From Lactuca virosa (taxonomy: Eukaryota > Streptophyta > Magnoliopsida > Asterales > Asteraceae): a stretch of 64,000 nt of DNA. The DNA lies in the NCBI GenBank assembly GCA_928212115.1, contig CAKMRJ010003334.1, forward strand, positions 25,928,677 through 25,992,676, in the 5' to 3' direction. A program made the translations under genes and the position numbers. The notes under the pieces are model-generated. The model worked only from the letters and a program-made list of their open reading frames with translations. It had not been told where the DNA came from and searched no databases. Below, in pieces: positions 31,081-42,758 of this stretch (position 1 is its first letter; every line of letters starts with the position of its first letter).

Positions 31081-32690
31081 GGTTTGCTTTCTTGTTATAC
31101 TTGCAAAAGTAGCTGAAAAATCGAGTTGGATGCATATATTCGATTGTTTTGGCTGGAATTGGACTAGGAACATTACCCTAAGATGTTTTTGGACTTATAA
31201 ACTTGTTTTTGATGTGGTAATGTTCATGCTAATCCAATTTCTAAGATAATTGTCATAATTTCAAGATTTGTATTAGTTTGTATGTTCATGCTAATTTCTT
31301 GAAGATTGATGATTTGAATTATCTTGTTCTTATGAGGTTCTTAGATTAATAGAAAAGTTGTGTGAAATAGTTGTTTTCAATCCATTTTAATCTAAGAGTT
31401 GATTCCAAAGTGTGTTTTTGTAACTTGTCCTCAAGTTATATGAAAAGTCACATTTAAGAATCATAAAACTCATAAAAGTTGGCAAAGGTTACAAAATGAA
31501 GAGTCTAGTTCTTATTAAATGGTTTTATGACTCCATAACTTGTCCTCAAGTTATGGAGGTTCAAGAGTCTCTTCATTAAATTAAAAAAAAAGTGTAACCT
31601 TAATTAGTTCCATAAGTTACAATAAAAAAAATTATTTTTTTTATTAATTAGTTTAAAGTCTTCCATAACTTGTCCTCAAGTTATGGAACTTGAAGAGTTT
31701 TTTTTATAATTAAAACTACTTTAAACTCTTAAGTTATGGAATTAATTAGTTTTGAATAGTTTCAAAACTTGCCCTCAAGTTTTGGAATTTGAAAAGTTTT
31801 CACTTATGAATACTTTAATTCCAAGTTAGCCCTTAGAATTTTAAAAGTTAAAATTCAACCCTTATACTTTATAATATTATAAGTTAATAATATTTATATA
31901 TATGTATAAGAGTAAAGTCAGTCTTACCGTTAGTAGGCCTCATTCACGAAGCCGGTCTATAAGGGGGGTATAAGGTTACTGCCTATAAAATGGCAGTTTA
32001 ATGGGTGTCCACTCTCACCCACCGCTTCCTTGACTGGTGGAGGGTCGTTAGCCGAACGGGTAGGACAAGGACTATAATTCTCCTTTCATTAAAAGTATTA
32101 ATGATAAATACTAAGTAACTAAACTCTTATTAATACCCAATCTTAGTTACTTAGGAAAATGTGAATTTGGTGCTAACCCATGAAATTACACTTTGCACTT
32201 TGCTTAAGTCGTTAGTGGAGCGTGTGTGGTTAACCGGCACACTAACCTGGACTTAACAAGTAGGCAAAGGGTAACTTAATATTTATCATAGTATCGGTGG
32301 AGCGTGTGTGGTTAACCGGCACACTGATTAAGGGGTAAATATTAAGGGTACCAAGTATATTTGCATGGTTATTCACACCTTGTTTTGTGATCCTCGGCAT
32401 CCCAGTCACAAAACCTGAAGGGCACACTCGAGATTGAAACATGCCTTTGAACAGTTCAATGAATCTCAAAGATCTAGGACTTTCAAACCCAATTAAAACC
32501 TAATAAATTATTTCGTTTTTCATGGTGGAAATTGGTGAATCGTCATTCACCTACCTTCAAATATTTTATAGCTTGGATTACGGCATCCCTCTTCTAAGTT
32601 ATAAAATAGTTTGTTGGGTCCTAGCCTTAATATTTCATATTGGGTGTCATATTAAGGACTTTAAATCAACTATCTTGAATATCTCCCAAA
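31081..32690 (+). other. C3 leader with conserved structures
   Basis: Non-coding leader. It holds the conserved block 31917-32085, dyads at about 32214-32249 and 32294-32330, and shared-loop hairpins at 32382-32414 and 32563-32607. The AT-rich first kilobase repeats TAACTTGTCCTCAAGTTATG, itself an inverted repeat, at least three times (31427, 31535, 31664). Confidence 0.7.
32382..32607. repeat. Two shared-loop hairpins in C3
   Basis: Stem GTTTTGTGA/TCACAAAAC with loop TCCTCGGCATCCCAG (32382-32414), and stem ATTTTATAGCTTGGA/TCTAAGTTATAAAAT with loop TTACGGCATCCCTCT (32563-32607). Read on the other strand, both loops contain GGGATGCCG. Confidence 0.8.
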
Positions 32691-33260
32691 AAGATGTCTG
32701 GTCTAGACATTTATGATCTTCCCAAATCTCTTGAAACAAGCTTTCCTAAATGAAGATGATGTCCCATGGATATCATACTTCTTTCACCTCCTCCAATTAT
32801 TCTCCCTAACCCACAAGTTCCTAAAACGTTTAAGGTCACTCAAGCCCTATTGGCAAGGCAAGGTCTAGGTGTGATCACATCTTGGAGATGTAGTCACATA
32901 TTGACAAGCCGGGAGAGTTGGGTGTCAAAGTCTTGAGAAAGTTGGTGGCTCAACTACTTTCTAAGTCACATAGTGAGTTCTTTTGGGAATCCTATGAAAC
33001 AGACTAAGACAAGACCCTTAATGATCTTATCTATTTGCTAAGATCAACTTCCTAAAACGCTATGGACATTGACAATGATGACATTGGATATCCAGTAAAG
33101 CTCTCTCTTCCCAATGGAAAGGGATCGGCCATAGTCAACTCGGTTGACCCAATGGTAAAGAGAGAGGCGAAGTCTGAGATAGTCCCATTATCAAGGGTCC
33201 ATAGGTAACTATTGCCAAAGGAAGGGGCATTGGTTACGAAGCTGCCAAATTTACCTAAGG
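32691..33260 (+). pseudogene. C3 gag remnant
   Basis: From the ATG near 32693 the reading (MSGL.IYDLPKSLE-like) matches the C1 gag start. The region aligns with the C1 gag through CTTCCCAATGGAAAGGGATC, but it has frameshifts and stops and the zinc knuckle is lost. Confidence 0.7.
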
Positions 33261-33454
33261 ATGTTAAAGTCAATAAGTTTGGCTCTACTTCAGGTAAAGT
33301 CCATTGTCTAACTCTATTAAGTACATGTTGATTCTGATCGCGAAGATGGATTTCAATCGCATGGTTCGGTGATCAGAATTTTGGGCTATTACTTAAGAGT
33401 TATGATATTTATATTGCTTAGGAATAGATAACAACAAGGTTTTCATATGGATTG

Positions 33455-33532
33455 TAAGGATAAGTTTTTCCGCAAAGTTTTAAAATAAAAGAAAAAGGTT
33501 TTGATTTTATTTATTTTAAGTATCCTTACAAT
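33455..33532. repeat. Palindromic insert in C3
   Basis: ATTGTAAGGATA and TATCCTTACAAT form a 12 bp inverted repeat around an AT-rich middle. It corresponds to 20051-20136; the arm pair C:G of copy A is T:A here. Confidence 0.6.
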
Positions 33533-33789
33533 GGCATTTGTGAAAAGTTGTTGCTTATAAGATTCCATTGATAGCAATATTGGAAAAATGGATTTGATTC
33601 TTTCGGTTGTGGTAGTGTCTAATATTACCAAATAAGGAAAGATTCTCATCACCCAAGGTTCAATTGGACCGAAACTTGGAATCATGCAAGTTGTATAGTA
33701 TGATGAATGAGAACTTTCAGCTTGGAAAATTAAGACTAATTCCTTATGTGAATAAGGAAAGGACTAAGGGATCGAGTACACATTCTTGT

Positions 33790-34009
33790 GCACTGGTCAA
33801 GTCCACCACAAAAGATCAAGAAGACTATTCGTCATGATTTACTTAAGTTCAGTAAATATGGTTATACTTATAAGTTTAAGTATAAGTCTGTAGCATTGGA
33901 GAAGTTTCAATGTGAGACAGAACGAATAAGAAGAATCAAAGTATGGCAGAAAGATAAAAGTTTCTCAAATCTGAAAAGATGGGAGAGTACTTTAGTATCA
34001 TGTTTATGA
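33790..34009 (+). pseudogene. C3 integrase-core remnant
   Basis: A 73-codon stretch reads FSKYGYTYKFKYKSVALEKF, resembling the plant Copia integrase core (DYSRYGYVYL.KHKSEAFEKF type). No complete DDE triad is visible. It is the best-preserved pol trace in C3. Confidence 0.55.
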
Positions 34010-37000
34010 TCATCTTAATGATTAAGATACCATATCACAATTGGTCCTCTAAAGTCATCTTAGTGCATTCTTATGACTAAGAAGAGGAGTCATGAATTGT
34101 TGAAATGGTTAAATCAAAAAGATGAGTCATACTTCGTTCCAAAACAATTCTTAGAGTCATACTCCAAGATTGTAACTTGAGTGACATATCTTAAAGAGGG
34201 TTTGTTAACACTATTCAAATGTAAGAGTAAAAGGTTATCTACTCTTGTACATTTGAAATTGGTAAGTTGTGATGTTTTGGATAAAACAGAGACCAACTTA
34301 GGCCAATTGTGTAAAGTGTTAGTCTTGATAAAGAATCCGCACTATCTCTTGAATATTTGACAAGGGAGTCTTATATGTCAAGAGGACAGTGGGAGTCTTA
34401 AAGCTCTTGAAAGTTTCAAGACTTAATCAAGAATAAAACCTAAAGTCCTTCACTAGCACACGACTTGAGGTTTATAACCTATCGTGTTGAAATTTTTGTG
34501 CCTATTCAAGTTGGCTTTGCATAGGAGTTCTGAGAGTTCTCAATTGGTTGCACAACTACTTGGAAGCAATGGCAGGCACCTGAGCTGCCAAATGGCAAGA
34601 ATTTAAGATTGCACAAGTTAATCAATATGAGTTTGGATTTGTCACTAACCTTGTCTTGTGATTATGGTTTTGACAAATTCACACATACACTATTAAATCT
34701 AAGTGTCATAAGGTTTCTCTCCGATTCATGAAAATGATGGTGAGGAAACACTTTCACTAAGTAGATTTTTGCTAGATAGTAATTGTGATATTTGCATTCT
34801 CAAAGTCGTTAGTGGAGCGTGTGTGGTTTACCGGCACACTAACATGGACTTGTGAGAAGTGGCAAAGGTCTAAACAATTGAGACTATGATTACGGCATCC
34901 CTTTTCATAGTTCTAAAATTGTTTAGACACACATGTGAGCTATCTAAGAGAGGTGTATGATTTTGATAAAGTTTTATCAAAACAATCTAGTATCAGAAAT
35001 CTGAACTTTGGTAAGAAAGTCAGCTGATTTCTGAGTACATGTCAAAGCTAGTGGGAGCATAAGTGTTATGCTAATAATCATCATGTTAGTGGGAGCATGA
35101 TAATTATGACAAAGGTTGCAAGTTAGCAATGTTAATTATAGAAAACAAAAGTTTCAATTCGTGAGGTTGCAGGGGTTGAAAAAGTTGTTTTGCTATAATT
35201 AAGGGAGAGGAAATTATACTTCATTTCAATTCTAAAAGCTTAGATTGAGATTTTAATCGTATTTAATCAAGGATATATATATGAATTTCATGTTGGAATG
35301 GCTCAACATAAGGAAATTCTATATATGGGTCCATTATTTGCGTTCTAAAATTCGATTATGATTACGACATCCCTTTTCATAATCTGAATTTTGAGAACTT
35401 GGCAAATTGAAATGGAAATATTATAGCAAAAGACTGGTTTAGTCTTTATGTGAGACATCATGAATCGTGTCCCATATGCTTCGGATATAGGATCGATTAC
35501 ATGTGCTATATTCATCCTTTCTAAAATTTTCCAAATGCCTGGGGCATTATGAAGGGAAAAGGTCTAGAATTGGATATGACTAAAATGATTAAGCAATTGT
35601 CGAGGACAATCTAAGGTTTACCAAAGATTGGTTGCTCAAGGACAGTTGGAAGTATAATGTTAATTCTGGAAGGACCATATTGACATAATCTGTAAGGAGG
35701 CAACTCTTGTTCAGAAGTGATAGTCAAAATGGAATATGGAAATGTTTCAAAGTTAGAAATTATTCAATATGTGTAAGATTAGGAAACTTAATGAAAGAAG
35801 GATGTTTCCAAGGAGCTGATCTCCTTTGGAATGCTCTGTAATGATTGTTGTCAAGTCTTTCTGACTTCGTGCATAATCATTAAGAGGATCAATGCATATA
35901 AGTTTAGAATCTAACAGATTTCAGTAAATGGCATGAATTTGGAATTCTTGCATTTGCAGTAAGGATTTGGGACTGTGAAAAGAGGATCATTGGAGTGATG
36001 TTCAATTGATCTATTTTACAAAGTAAAGATCATAGACAAACATAGTATGCATACTTGGTGTATGGCATGACTAGTGTTTAGAAAACATAGTGTACATGCT
36101 TGGAGCATGGGACAACTATTGTTTTAAATTCAAGTATAAAGTTGATAAAACCGAAACAATGAATAATGAGTAATCAGTATGGTGATAAATAAAAGTGTTT
36201 ATTTATATCCATAGGGTTTGATACCATATTTGATTCATTTATTCTTGTGTTTCACTTTGCATGTTTTGACTTCCAGAATAACTAAGCCGCTCTTCCTGAA
36301 TGATTAAGTTATTCAAACCATCCACAGTCGGTCATATGTTGGAAGTAGATATGAATCAAGACTGTCATGGGTTGGTTTGTAGAGGTCCAAGTTGGTGGAC
36401 AAAGTGGTGCTACAACACTCATGAGTGCTCATAAGTTCTGAGTATTGGATTCAACCCGCGCTCATTTGAATCACTTCATGGATTTTATCACGAGTGATCA
36501 TGAGACGATAATATCTTATATTCTTCAAACCTAGAGATATGAGTTGTTACTATGAGTTGGTTATACATTGATTGCACGAAAACGCATTGGTAACTCGATG
36601 TTATAAAACGTGCCTTTGTGTATGATTCAACAAGTAGTAGAACAAGCCATATGAGTCGAAGTTTATCCATTCCTTTTACCTTCGGGATAAAAGCGATATC
36701 TGTGGGCCCCTCGATGATTTAAAGATGATACATGTGAGTGCTTGGCCAAGCCAGGACTGATTTGATTTGTTCAATCAGTCAGTCATCATGAATCGGAAAT
36801 CGGGAAACAACAAATGGACAGAGAGAATGATTGATAATCCATGTCTCAGTCCATATGATATCTAGAATGGAGGAATATATGATCCCTTATCTAATGGACA
36901 AGTCATTGACAAAGGTCAGAGTTCATCGACAAGGTCAGAGTTCGACAGAAGCTTTTGAGAGCTACGATTGCTGATCGGTTCCTGAAGTCATACGCAATAA

Positions 37001-37013
37001 TAGTTTTAGACTT
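34010..37013 (+). mobile_element. C3 decayed pol and 3' region
   Basis: No ORF of note. It contains a GTTAGTG/CACTAAC dyad at 34808-34843, shared-loop hairpins at 34883-34911 and 35354-35384, and the 45-bp-type repeats near 36040-36125. It is collinear with C1 read in reverse. Confidence 0.7.
34883..35384. repeat. Two further shared-loop hairpins in C3
   Basis: Stem ACTATGA/TCATAGT with loop TTACGGCATCCCTTT (34883-34911), and stem GATTATGA/TCATAATC with loop TTACGACATCCCTTT (35354-35384). Confidence 0.8.
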
Positions 37014-37028
37014 ATCCAAGTGGGAGAT
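37014..37028 (+). other. C3 polypurine tract
   Basis: ATCCAAGTGGGAGAT precedes the 3' LTR, the typical plant Copia PPT form. Confidence 0.8.
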
Positions 37029-37781
37029 TGTTGGATTAATGTCTAAGTCCATAACTATAATTGGTAAGACTTGACCCGACCCGGCATGGTCCATTTGGGT
37101 TGCATGGCATCATGCATTTGGATAGACTATAATGAGAGAAATAACACTTAAGGTTGGTTAATATATTATAAGTTCTAATATATTAATAAGGTTATTTAAT
37201 TAGTATTGATCAAGAATTAATTTGGAATTAATTAAGTGATCAAAAGGAGACTAATTAAATATATGGGTTGATTGTGTAAATCATTCATTCTTATATATGT
37301 AGGCTTGTGATCCAAGATTCCTTATGTTGGACTAAGTCCATGGGGTGACCCATGGATACTCCATGGAGGTTAAAATCCATGGAGCATAAGGAATGGGTAA
37401 AGTTATGAGTTACATGGTGTAACCCTAATAGCCACCATATAAAAGAATCCCATGGCTCAAGAAATCGTGCACTAATGTGTGAGTGTGAGGGCTAGACGAT
37501 TTCAAGGAGTGGTCAAGTTTCTCTCAAGTTATTCCAAGTGTATTTGGTGTTGTGTGAACCATTTGAGGTGTCACACTTGGGGCACTAGGCACTCAAGCTT
37601 CATGAAGACATTCTACATCAAAGAGGTATGTATTATATCTTGTTATATTTATTATTTTGTATGCTAGATTAGGATAATACCTTGGATGTTCATAATTGTA
37701 TGTATAATAGAGAAAACATAGATCCAAGGTATTTAGGGTTGCATGTACACTTAGGAGTGTTAGAATGCTCATAACCCAACA
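37029..37781 (+). mobile_element. C3 3' LTR
   Basis: 753 bp, near-identical to 30313-31065, followed by the target duplication ATCAT. Confidence 0.95.
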
Positions 37782-37786
37782 ATCAT

Positions 37787-38113
37787 CGCAATGATCGGGT
37801 CCTGAACTCCATCAAACACTGGGGGATTCGTATTATCGAAGTCCCAGTATTGGAAGGCCCTCTCTCCACGAACCCTTGTGGCTGCAGTGGCCATAGTAGT
37901 TGCAGCAACAGAAGCCTCAGAAAGTGAAACATATCGATCATTGAAAATCTCGATCATGGCAGTCTTGATAGACCCAAACAACTCCAGAATCGATCCCCAG
38001 ATAGCAGTAACCACCTCAACAGAAATCATCTCTCGGATCTAATCCTCGGTCAACCCTGGCCTATCCTGGTCGCCCTTTTCGGCTCTTAAACCTGATCCCC
38101 TCGTGAGCACCAT
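37787..38113 (-). pseudogene. T1 gag N-terminal part, copy B
   Basis: Counterpart of 4881-5198, from the ATG at 38113 to the C3 insertion site. The same early TAG stop is present. Confidence 0.85.
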
Positions 38114-38911
38114 ACTGAAAATAAACCAAAATATATCATACAAGATACATTTCATACCATACAAGCTATTCTGATAAACGAAACCCTAGGGCTTGTGATT
38201 TCCTTGCTACGCGTACGGGTCTTGTGCTTCCGGTAGTACGGCCCCATACTACCTTCCACACCTACCTGTATTTGTCTCAAAGGATCATCACAACCGTCCT
38301 AACAACACACACTAGGATACACATACATCCTATCCTCGATCCCTAGCAAAAGGCTACACATTCCTTAACTGGTCGGCTGCTCACACATAAGCTCCCCCGT
38401 GAAACTTCCACCAACCCTGCAGCACTCGCGTATGCTAATCATACATAACACTGGATCCTATAGACATTCGAATACTTGATTCTAACCTAAGACCTTCATC
38501 AAACAAGAACAATAAATAAGGCTAAACCAAACATTCTCAGGCTATATAATCTTAGTTATGTAGAACTTTGATGCATACACTAAGCCACTACATTAATAAT
38601 GTCAATTCCATACAAGAAATAATCCTAGGATATCAGGCGTCACATATCATACAATTCTATCATGTAATTCCTGAAGATCTCTAGCCTACCACTAGCATGT
38701 TATTCTACCATAAACATAATATCAAATAATTGTGTGGGTAACTTGGGGTATACTTTCTTGCTCTGACTGGTCATACACATCGCATCCTTCCTTGGTCACT
38801 CTTGAAAACAATTTTGAAAACCATTAAATTTTTTTTTTGAAGTTCCGTAGTTTGAGTTTGGATTCACACAAATGTTCATCCAATTTTCTCAAACCAAGGC
38901 TCTGATACCAA
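38114..38911 (-). other. T1 leader and PBS, copy B
   Basis: Counterpart of 5199-5998; the PBS TTGGTATCAGAGCC is at 38898-38911. Confidence 0.85.
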
Positions 38912-38913
38912 CT

Positions 38914-40578
38914 TGTAACACTCTAAAAATCATAAAAATTTAAAACTTTTCAAAAACAACCGTTAACCATCATTGTTTACAAAAAGGAACCATTGTTTCA
39001 AAGTAAAGTCATATCAGAGTATCCTAAAAACCAATATCATGAAAATAGGAAGATGTGCACGATCAAGCCTTTGCTTTACCCTGATCCTCTGGAGTACCTG
39101 AAACAATAAACTAAAACTGTAAGCCAAAGCTTAGTGAGTTCCCCAAAGTACCATCACACAACATAACACATAAAGCATGCAAATATGAGCCTCCAGCCTG
39201 ACTGGACCGCCTCGCAGGGCCTACAACCTATCTGGACCACTCTACGGGCCTTCAGCCTGACTGGACCACCTCGCAGGGCCTAAAGCCTATCCGGACCACC
39301 CTAGGTGTCTTGGCCTTCAGTACAAAGCAGAACCGCCTCAACCCAACCACAATAAGTTGACATATGTAACAAACAACATAAACACAGAACCAACAAATAT
39401 AGATAACCATATAGATCCACTAACCAATCCTATACTAGCATATCACTATACTATAACCAGGATACATAATCTAGTGGGCCGGTATTGGTGCCTTCGACCC
39501 ACGAGTACAGTGACAAAAATGACCTCTTAGTCTGAACACAAGCTGAATAAATCTCTGCTTCGAAAACCGGCTCTACCCGACACCTATTAATCAAAATATC
39601 GCCCAACTTAAATTAATACCAAATTACCAAAAATACCCTTTGGTCAAAATTGGTCAAACTCAACAAATCGGTCGAGTCAACCCAGCCTCGTACGCGGGGC
39701 ATATACAGTGTGTACACAGGGTGTGCTCTGTTTGACCGAGGAGTAGGGGCATAGACCGTGTACGCATAGCGTACCCTTTGGTACACTCAGCGTACTCACG
39801 TGGTCAGCCAACCAACTCATTAAGTTCTTAATACTTAATCCACATTGTCTAAATTATAGATCCAAGTCCCAAATGTTGTCCTGGACCATAAAGTTTCAAA
39901 CTTTATGGTCTTGCATGGCCATTAAGTGCTTAACACTAAAAACCCCAACATCTTAAGCCATTAAGGCAACCAAACTCATGCATGGGGAGAACTAAGAGCC
40001 AAGATCATATTTTTATCACTCGAACAACCCTAAAATGTACAGAAGTACAACTCATTAGGCCTATGGTAGCCCATACCCAAAAGAACCAAGAATATGAGGC
40101 TAATAAGCATATACTTCTAACATAAACAAGATCTAGAGATAGGATCATCAAGTTCAGAACTTTATACCTCACATTGAAGCTTGGAGGTGAGGTGTTCCTG
40201 GATCTATGAGGTCTTGATCTTCCAAGTTGGTGCGTATATCTTCTCCTTGCTTCAAAGGCACCACAAACACACACTTTTAGGCTCAAAGGAACACGCACAA
40301 GAGATTAGGGTTGCAATGGACGAAATGAGGGTTAGATACTGGCGAGGGAGTGAGCATTTGAGAGCTAATGATGTTTATATAGGGTCCAAACCCTAAAAAT
40401 TAGGATTTGAAGATCTCGCACGTACTCCCCGCGTACGCTATGTATGCCCAACGTACGTGACCTCGGGCTAGAATTACAAAAATGCCACTATGGGCCATTT
40501 TGCAAGCTTTCTCATACACAAGGGCTAAAATGCAATAACTCTTCATACTTAGGGTTAAAATTGAAAATACCTGTAACA
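38914..40578 (-). mobile_element. T1 5' LTR, complete, copy B
   Basis: 1665 bp from TGTAACACTC to the TGTAACA shared with the next LTR at 40572-40578. Modules: repeat array 39189-39306, palindrome clusters 39688-39804 and about 40418-40466, TATA 40374-40383, telo-box dyad 40388-40408. Confidence 0.85.
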
Positions 40579-40775
40579 GCCCAAATTTCCAATAAAATTT
40601 TTCGTTTTTAAATAACAAAATCATTTCAAATAAACTTGAGATACTAATCACAATTGTTTTCAAAATCCATAACATCAAACATTTTATTCATAATATCAGA
40701 GTGTCCCCAAATAAAACGTCGGAGAGTGCATGCCGCGCCATCATGCCGGGCTCTTGCCCTTAGATTCTGAAGTAC

Positions 40776-41501
40776 CTGAAACAACCAACAAACTGTAAGC
40801 TAATGCTTAGTGAGTTCCCCAGAGCATACCCCACACAATCCACATAATCACATAATACATATTAGCTATATCAGCTATATAAACCACATAAGCCATGCAT
40901 ACAAACATATAAGGATGTCGTGGAAACCCTCCAAGGTCTTACTCCATGATGCCGTGGGATCCTTCAGGGTCTTATACCTACATGCCATGGGCACCCCCTA
41001 TGGTCTTTACCTGGAATGCCATGGGCTCCCCCATGGTCTGATATCCAACTGCCACAGGCTCCCACTAGGGTCTTCCATGTAAATGACATAGAGGCAACAA
41101 GCATACCACATATCACAGAACATAACTATCATACTACATAACACATATATAAAAATATAGGGATGCCGTGGACTCCTTCCAGGGTCTTACTCCAGGATGT
41201 CGTGGGCTCCCCCAGGGTCTTATACCTATGTGTCATGGGCTCCCCAACATGGTCTTAACTACTTGCCATGGGCTCCCCCGTGGTCTTTACCTGGTATGCC
41301 ATGGGCTCCCCCCATGGTCTAATATCCAACTGTCACGGGCTCCCCCCCGGGGTCTTCACATATCTAGTCAATAAAATACTAGCACATTCACATATACATG
41401 CATACCAGACATATCAGTAGTGAATCCACAATAAACACTACAACTAACTGAATGGGTCGACCTTGGTGCCTTAGACCTATTGGTATGGTGAGGAGACTCA
41501 C
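40776..41501 (-). other. Predicted LTR intron of T2, copy B
   Basis: Sense donor GAGAG|GTGAGTCTCC at 41501 and acceptor GTTGTTTCAG|GTAC at 40776 bound 726 bp. The interior holds both hairpin-repeat arrays. In copy A the donor remains at 8094 but the acceptor is deleted. Confidence 0.5.
40913..41360 (-). repeat. Hairpin-repeat arrays in the T2 LTR, copy B
   Basis: Two blocks (40913-41075 and 41160-41360) of the CCATGGGCTCCCCCATGG-type unit are separated by about 85 bp of ATAACATA-rich sequence; the second block looks like a duplicate of the first. Confidence 0.75.
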
Positions 41502-41669
41502 CTCTCAAGAAATGCTGAACTGATAAGATCAATCCCAACTCGCAGCTCCAACTCAACTGCCTACAATCATCATGTGACTAACTTTGTCAAAATCCCGAAA
41601 TACCAAAAATACCCTCAAAGTCAAACTTGGTCAACCATGGTCAAATTCAAAGTCAACAGTCCATGTTGA

Positions 41670-41826
41670 CCCAACTCGTCGAGTTCCTTTAGTGTTCATA
41701 AAACCGGGAAAAACCCAAGCCAACCCGTCGAGTTATCTCATCAACTCGCCGAGTTCGCTCAGTATCCAGAAAACAGGAAAACCCGATCCAGCTCGTTGAG
41801 TTGTCAGGGAAACTCGCCGAGTTGTC
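41670..41826 (-). repeat. Downstream ACTCG palindrome cluster of T2, copy B
   Basis: CAACTCGTCGAGTTC, AACCCGTCGAGTTA, CAACTCGCCGAGTTC, AGCTCGTTGAGTTG and AACTCGCCGAGTTG. The first site is a perfect 13-mer inverted repeat here but has an A in copy A. Confidence 0.7.
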
Positions 41827-42758
41827 CTAGTCTTAACATATTCAGCCCCTTCCAGTCGAATCTAAAGCCCCAAACTACAGATCCCTAACCATAGAGACGT
41901 CTAGAAGGGTAAAGTTTCCAACTTTACCCCCAAAGACCATCTAATAAGCTTTAAACCCAAACCCTAGTTCCTTTGAGGAAGGTCTTGACTCATTAATCCC
42001 TTAAACTCTCATCCCATCGTCCCAAAACACAGATCTGACGTCCAAAGGTGGACAAATCACGTAAAGTGTCTAACTTTACGTCCATGCATGCATGAAATAC
42101 TCTCCAAGGTCCATTTTAAGCTTCATTGTGGACATATTGCATGAATGTGACGTGGAGGCTATTAAAGTTTGCAACTTTAATCCTCTAGAGGTCTTATAGA
42201 GGCCATATCTACACCCCCAATCTCTGGAAACCTATTTTCTTTGGACATCCAAGCCAAAGTCCCGAAACCAAGCCCTAGACTACAAAAGATAAGATCTAAT
42301 GAGCTACATGTCAAGGTTATGACTTTATACCTCCAAGATGCAGCCTTGATGTAGAGTTTCTGGATCCAAGATCTCTCTTCCAAGCTTGATACTTCTTTCT
42401 TCAAAACTCCCTTCAAAATCTCCAACAATCACTCAACACTCACCAAAACTCAATGAACAAGAGGGGGAGGCGGTTCTAGGGTTTTCTCTGAGTAAGGAGG
42501 CTGATAAGAAGGCCAGCCCTAGAGGTTAAGTCCTTTAAATAGGGTATAAAACCCGGAAAATTAGGGTTTTCATCCCCAACGTCAACTCGTCGAGTTCGGG
42601 CCTTCCAACTCGTCGAGTAGACCCTTAATCCCGCGTCCAAAAAGATCCCTACACCAGGAGTTGGAGCTCCCCAACTCGTCGGGTTCCAGTCCAAAACCTT
42701 AAAATGTTGAGATATAAATGATACCTGAATCAAGCGTTACAAATCTCCCCGACTTGAA

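Larger units (their letters stand above)
30313..37781 (+). mobile_element. Copia element C3, recent and protein-dead
   Basis: The element spans two 753 bp LTRs (30313-31065 and 37029-37781) that differ at one site that I can see (GTGAAC vs GTGCAC). It has TGTTGG...CCAACA ends, a perfect target duplication ATCAT (30308-30312 and 37782-37786), a PBS and a PPT. The 5.96 kb interior has no ORF above about 75 codons. It is therefore young but cannot encode its own proteins, so it must have been moved by a partner's enzymes. Copy A has the empty site at 4872-4880. Confidence 0.95.
40572..42741 (-). mobile_element. T2 3' LTR, complete, copy B
   Basis: 2170 bp from TGTAACAGCCC (40572) to CAAGCGTTACA (42741) in plus coordinates. 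It has the acceptor (40776), two repeat arrays, donor (41501), ACTCG-type palindromes (41670-41826 and 42585-42690), TATA (42532-42542) and telo-box pair (42548-42568). It directly abuts the T1 LTR. Confidence 0.9.
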
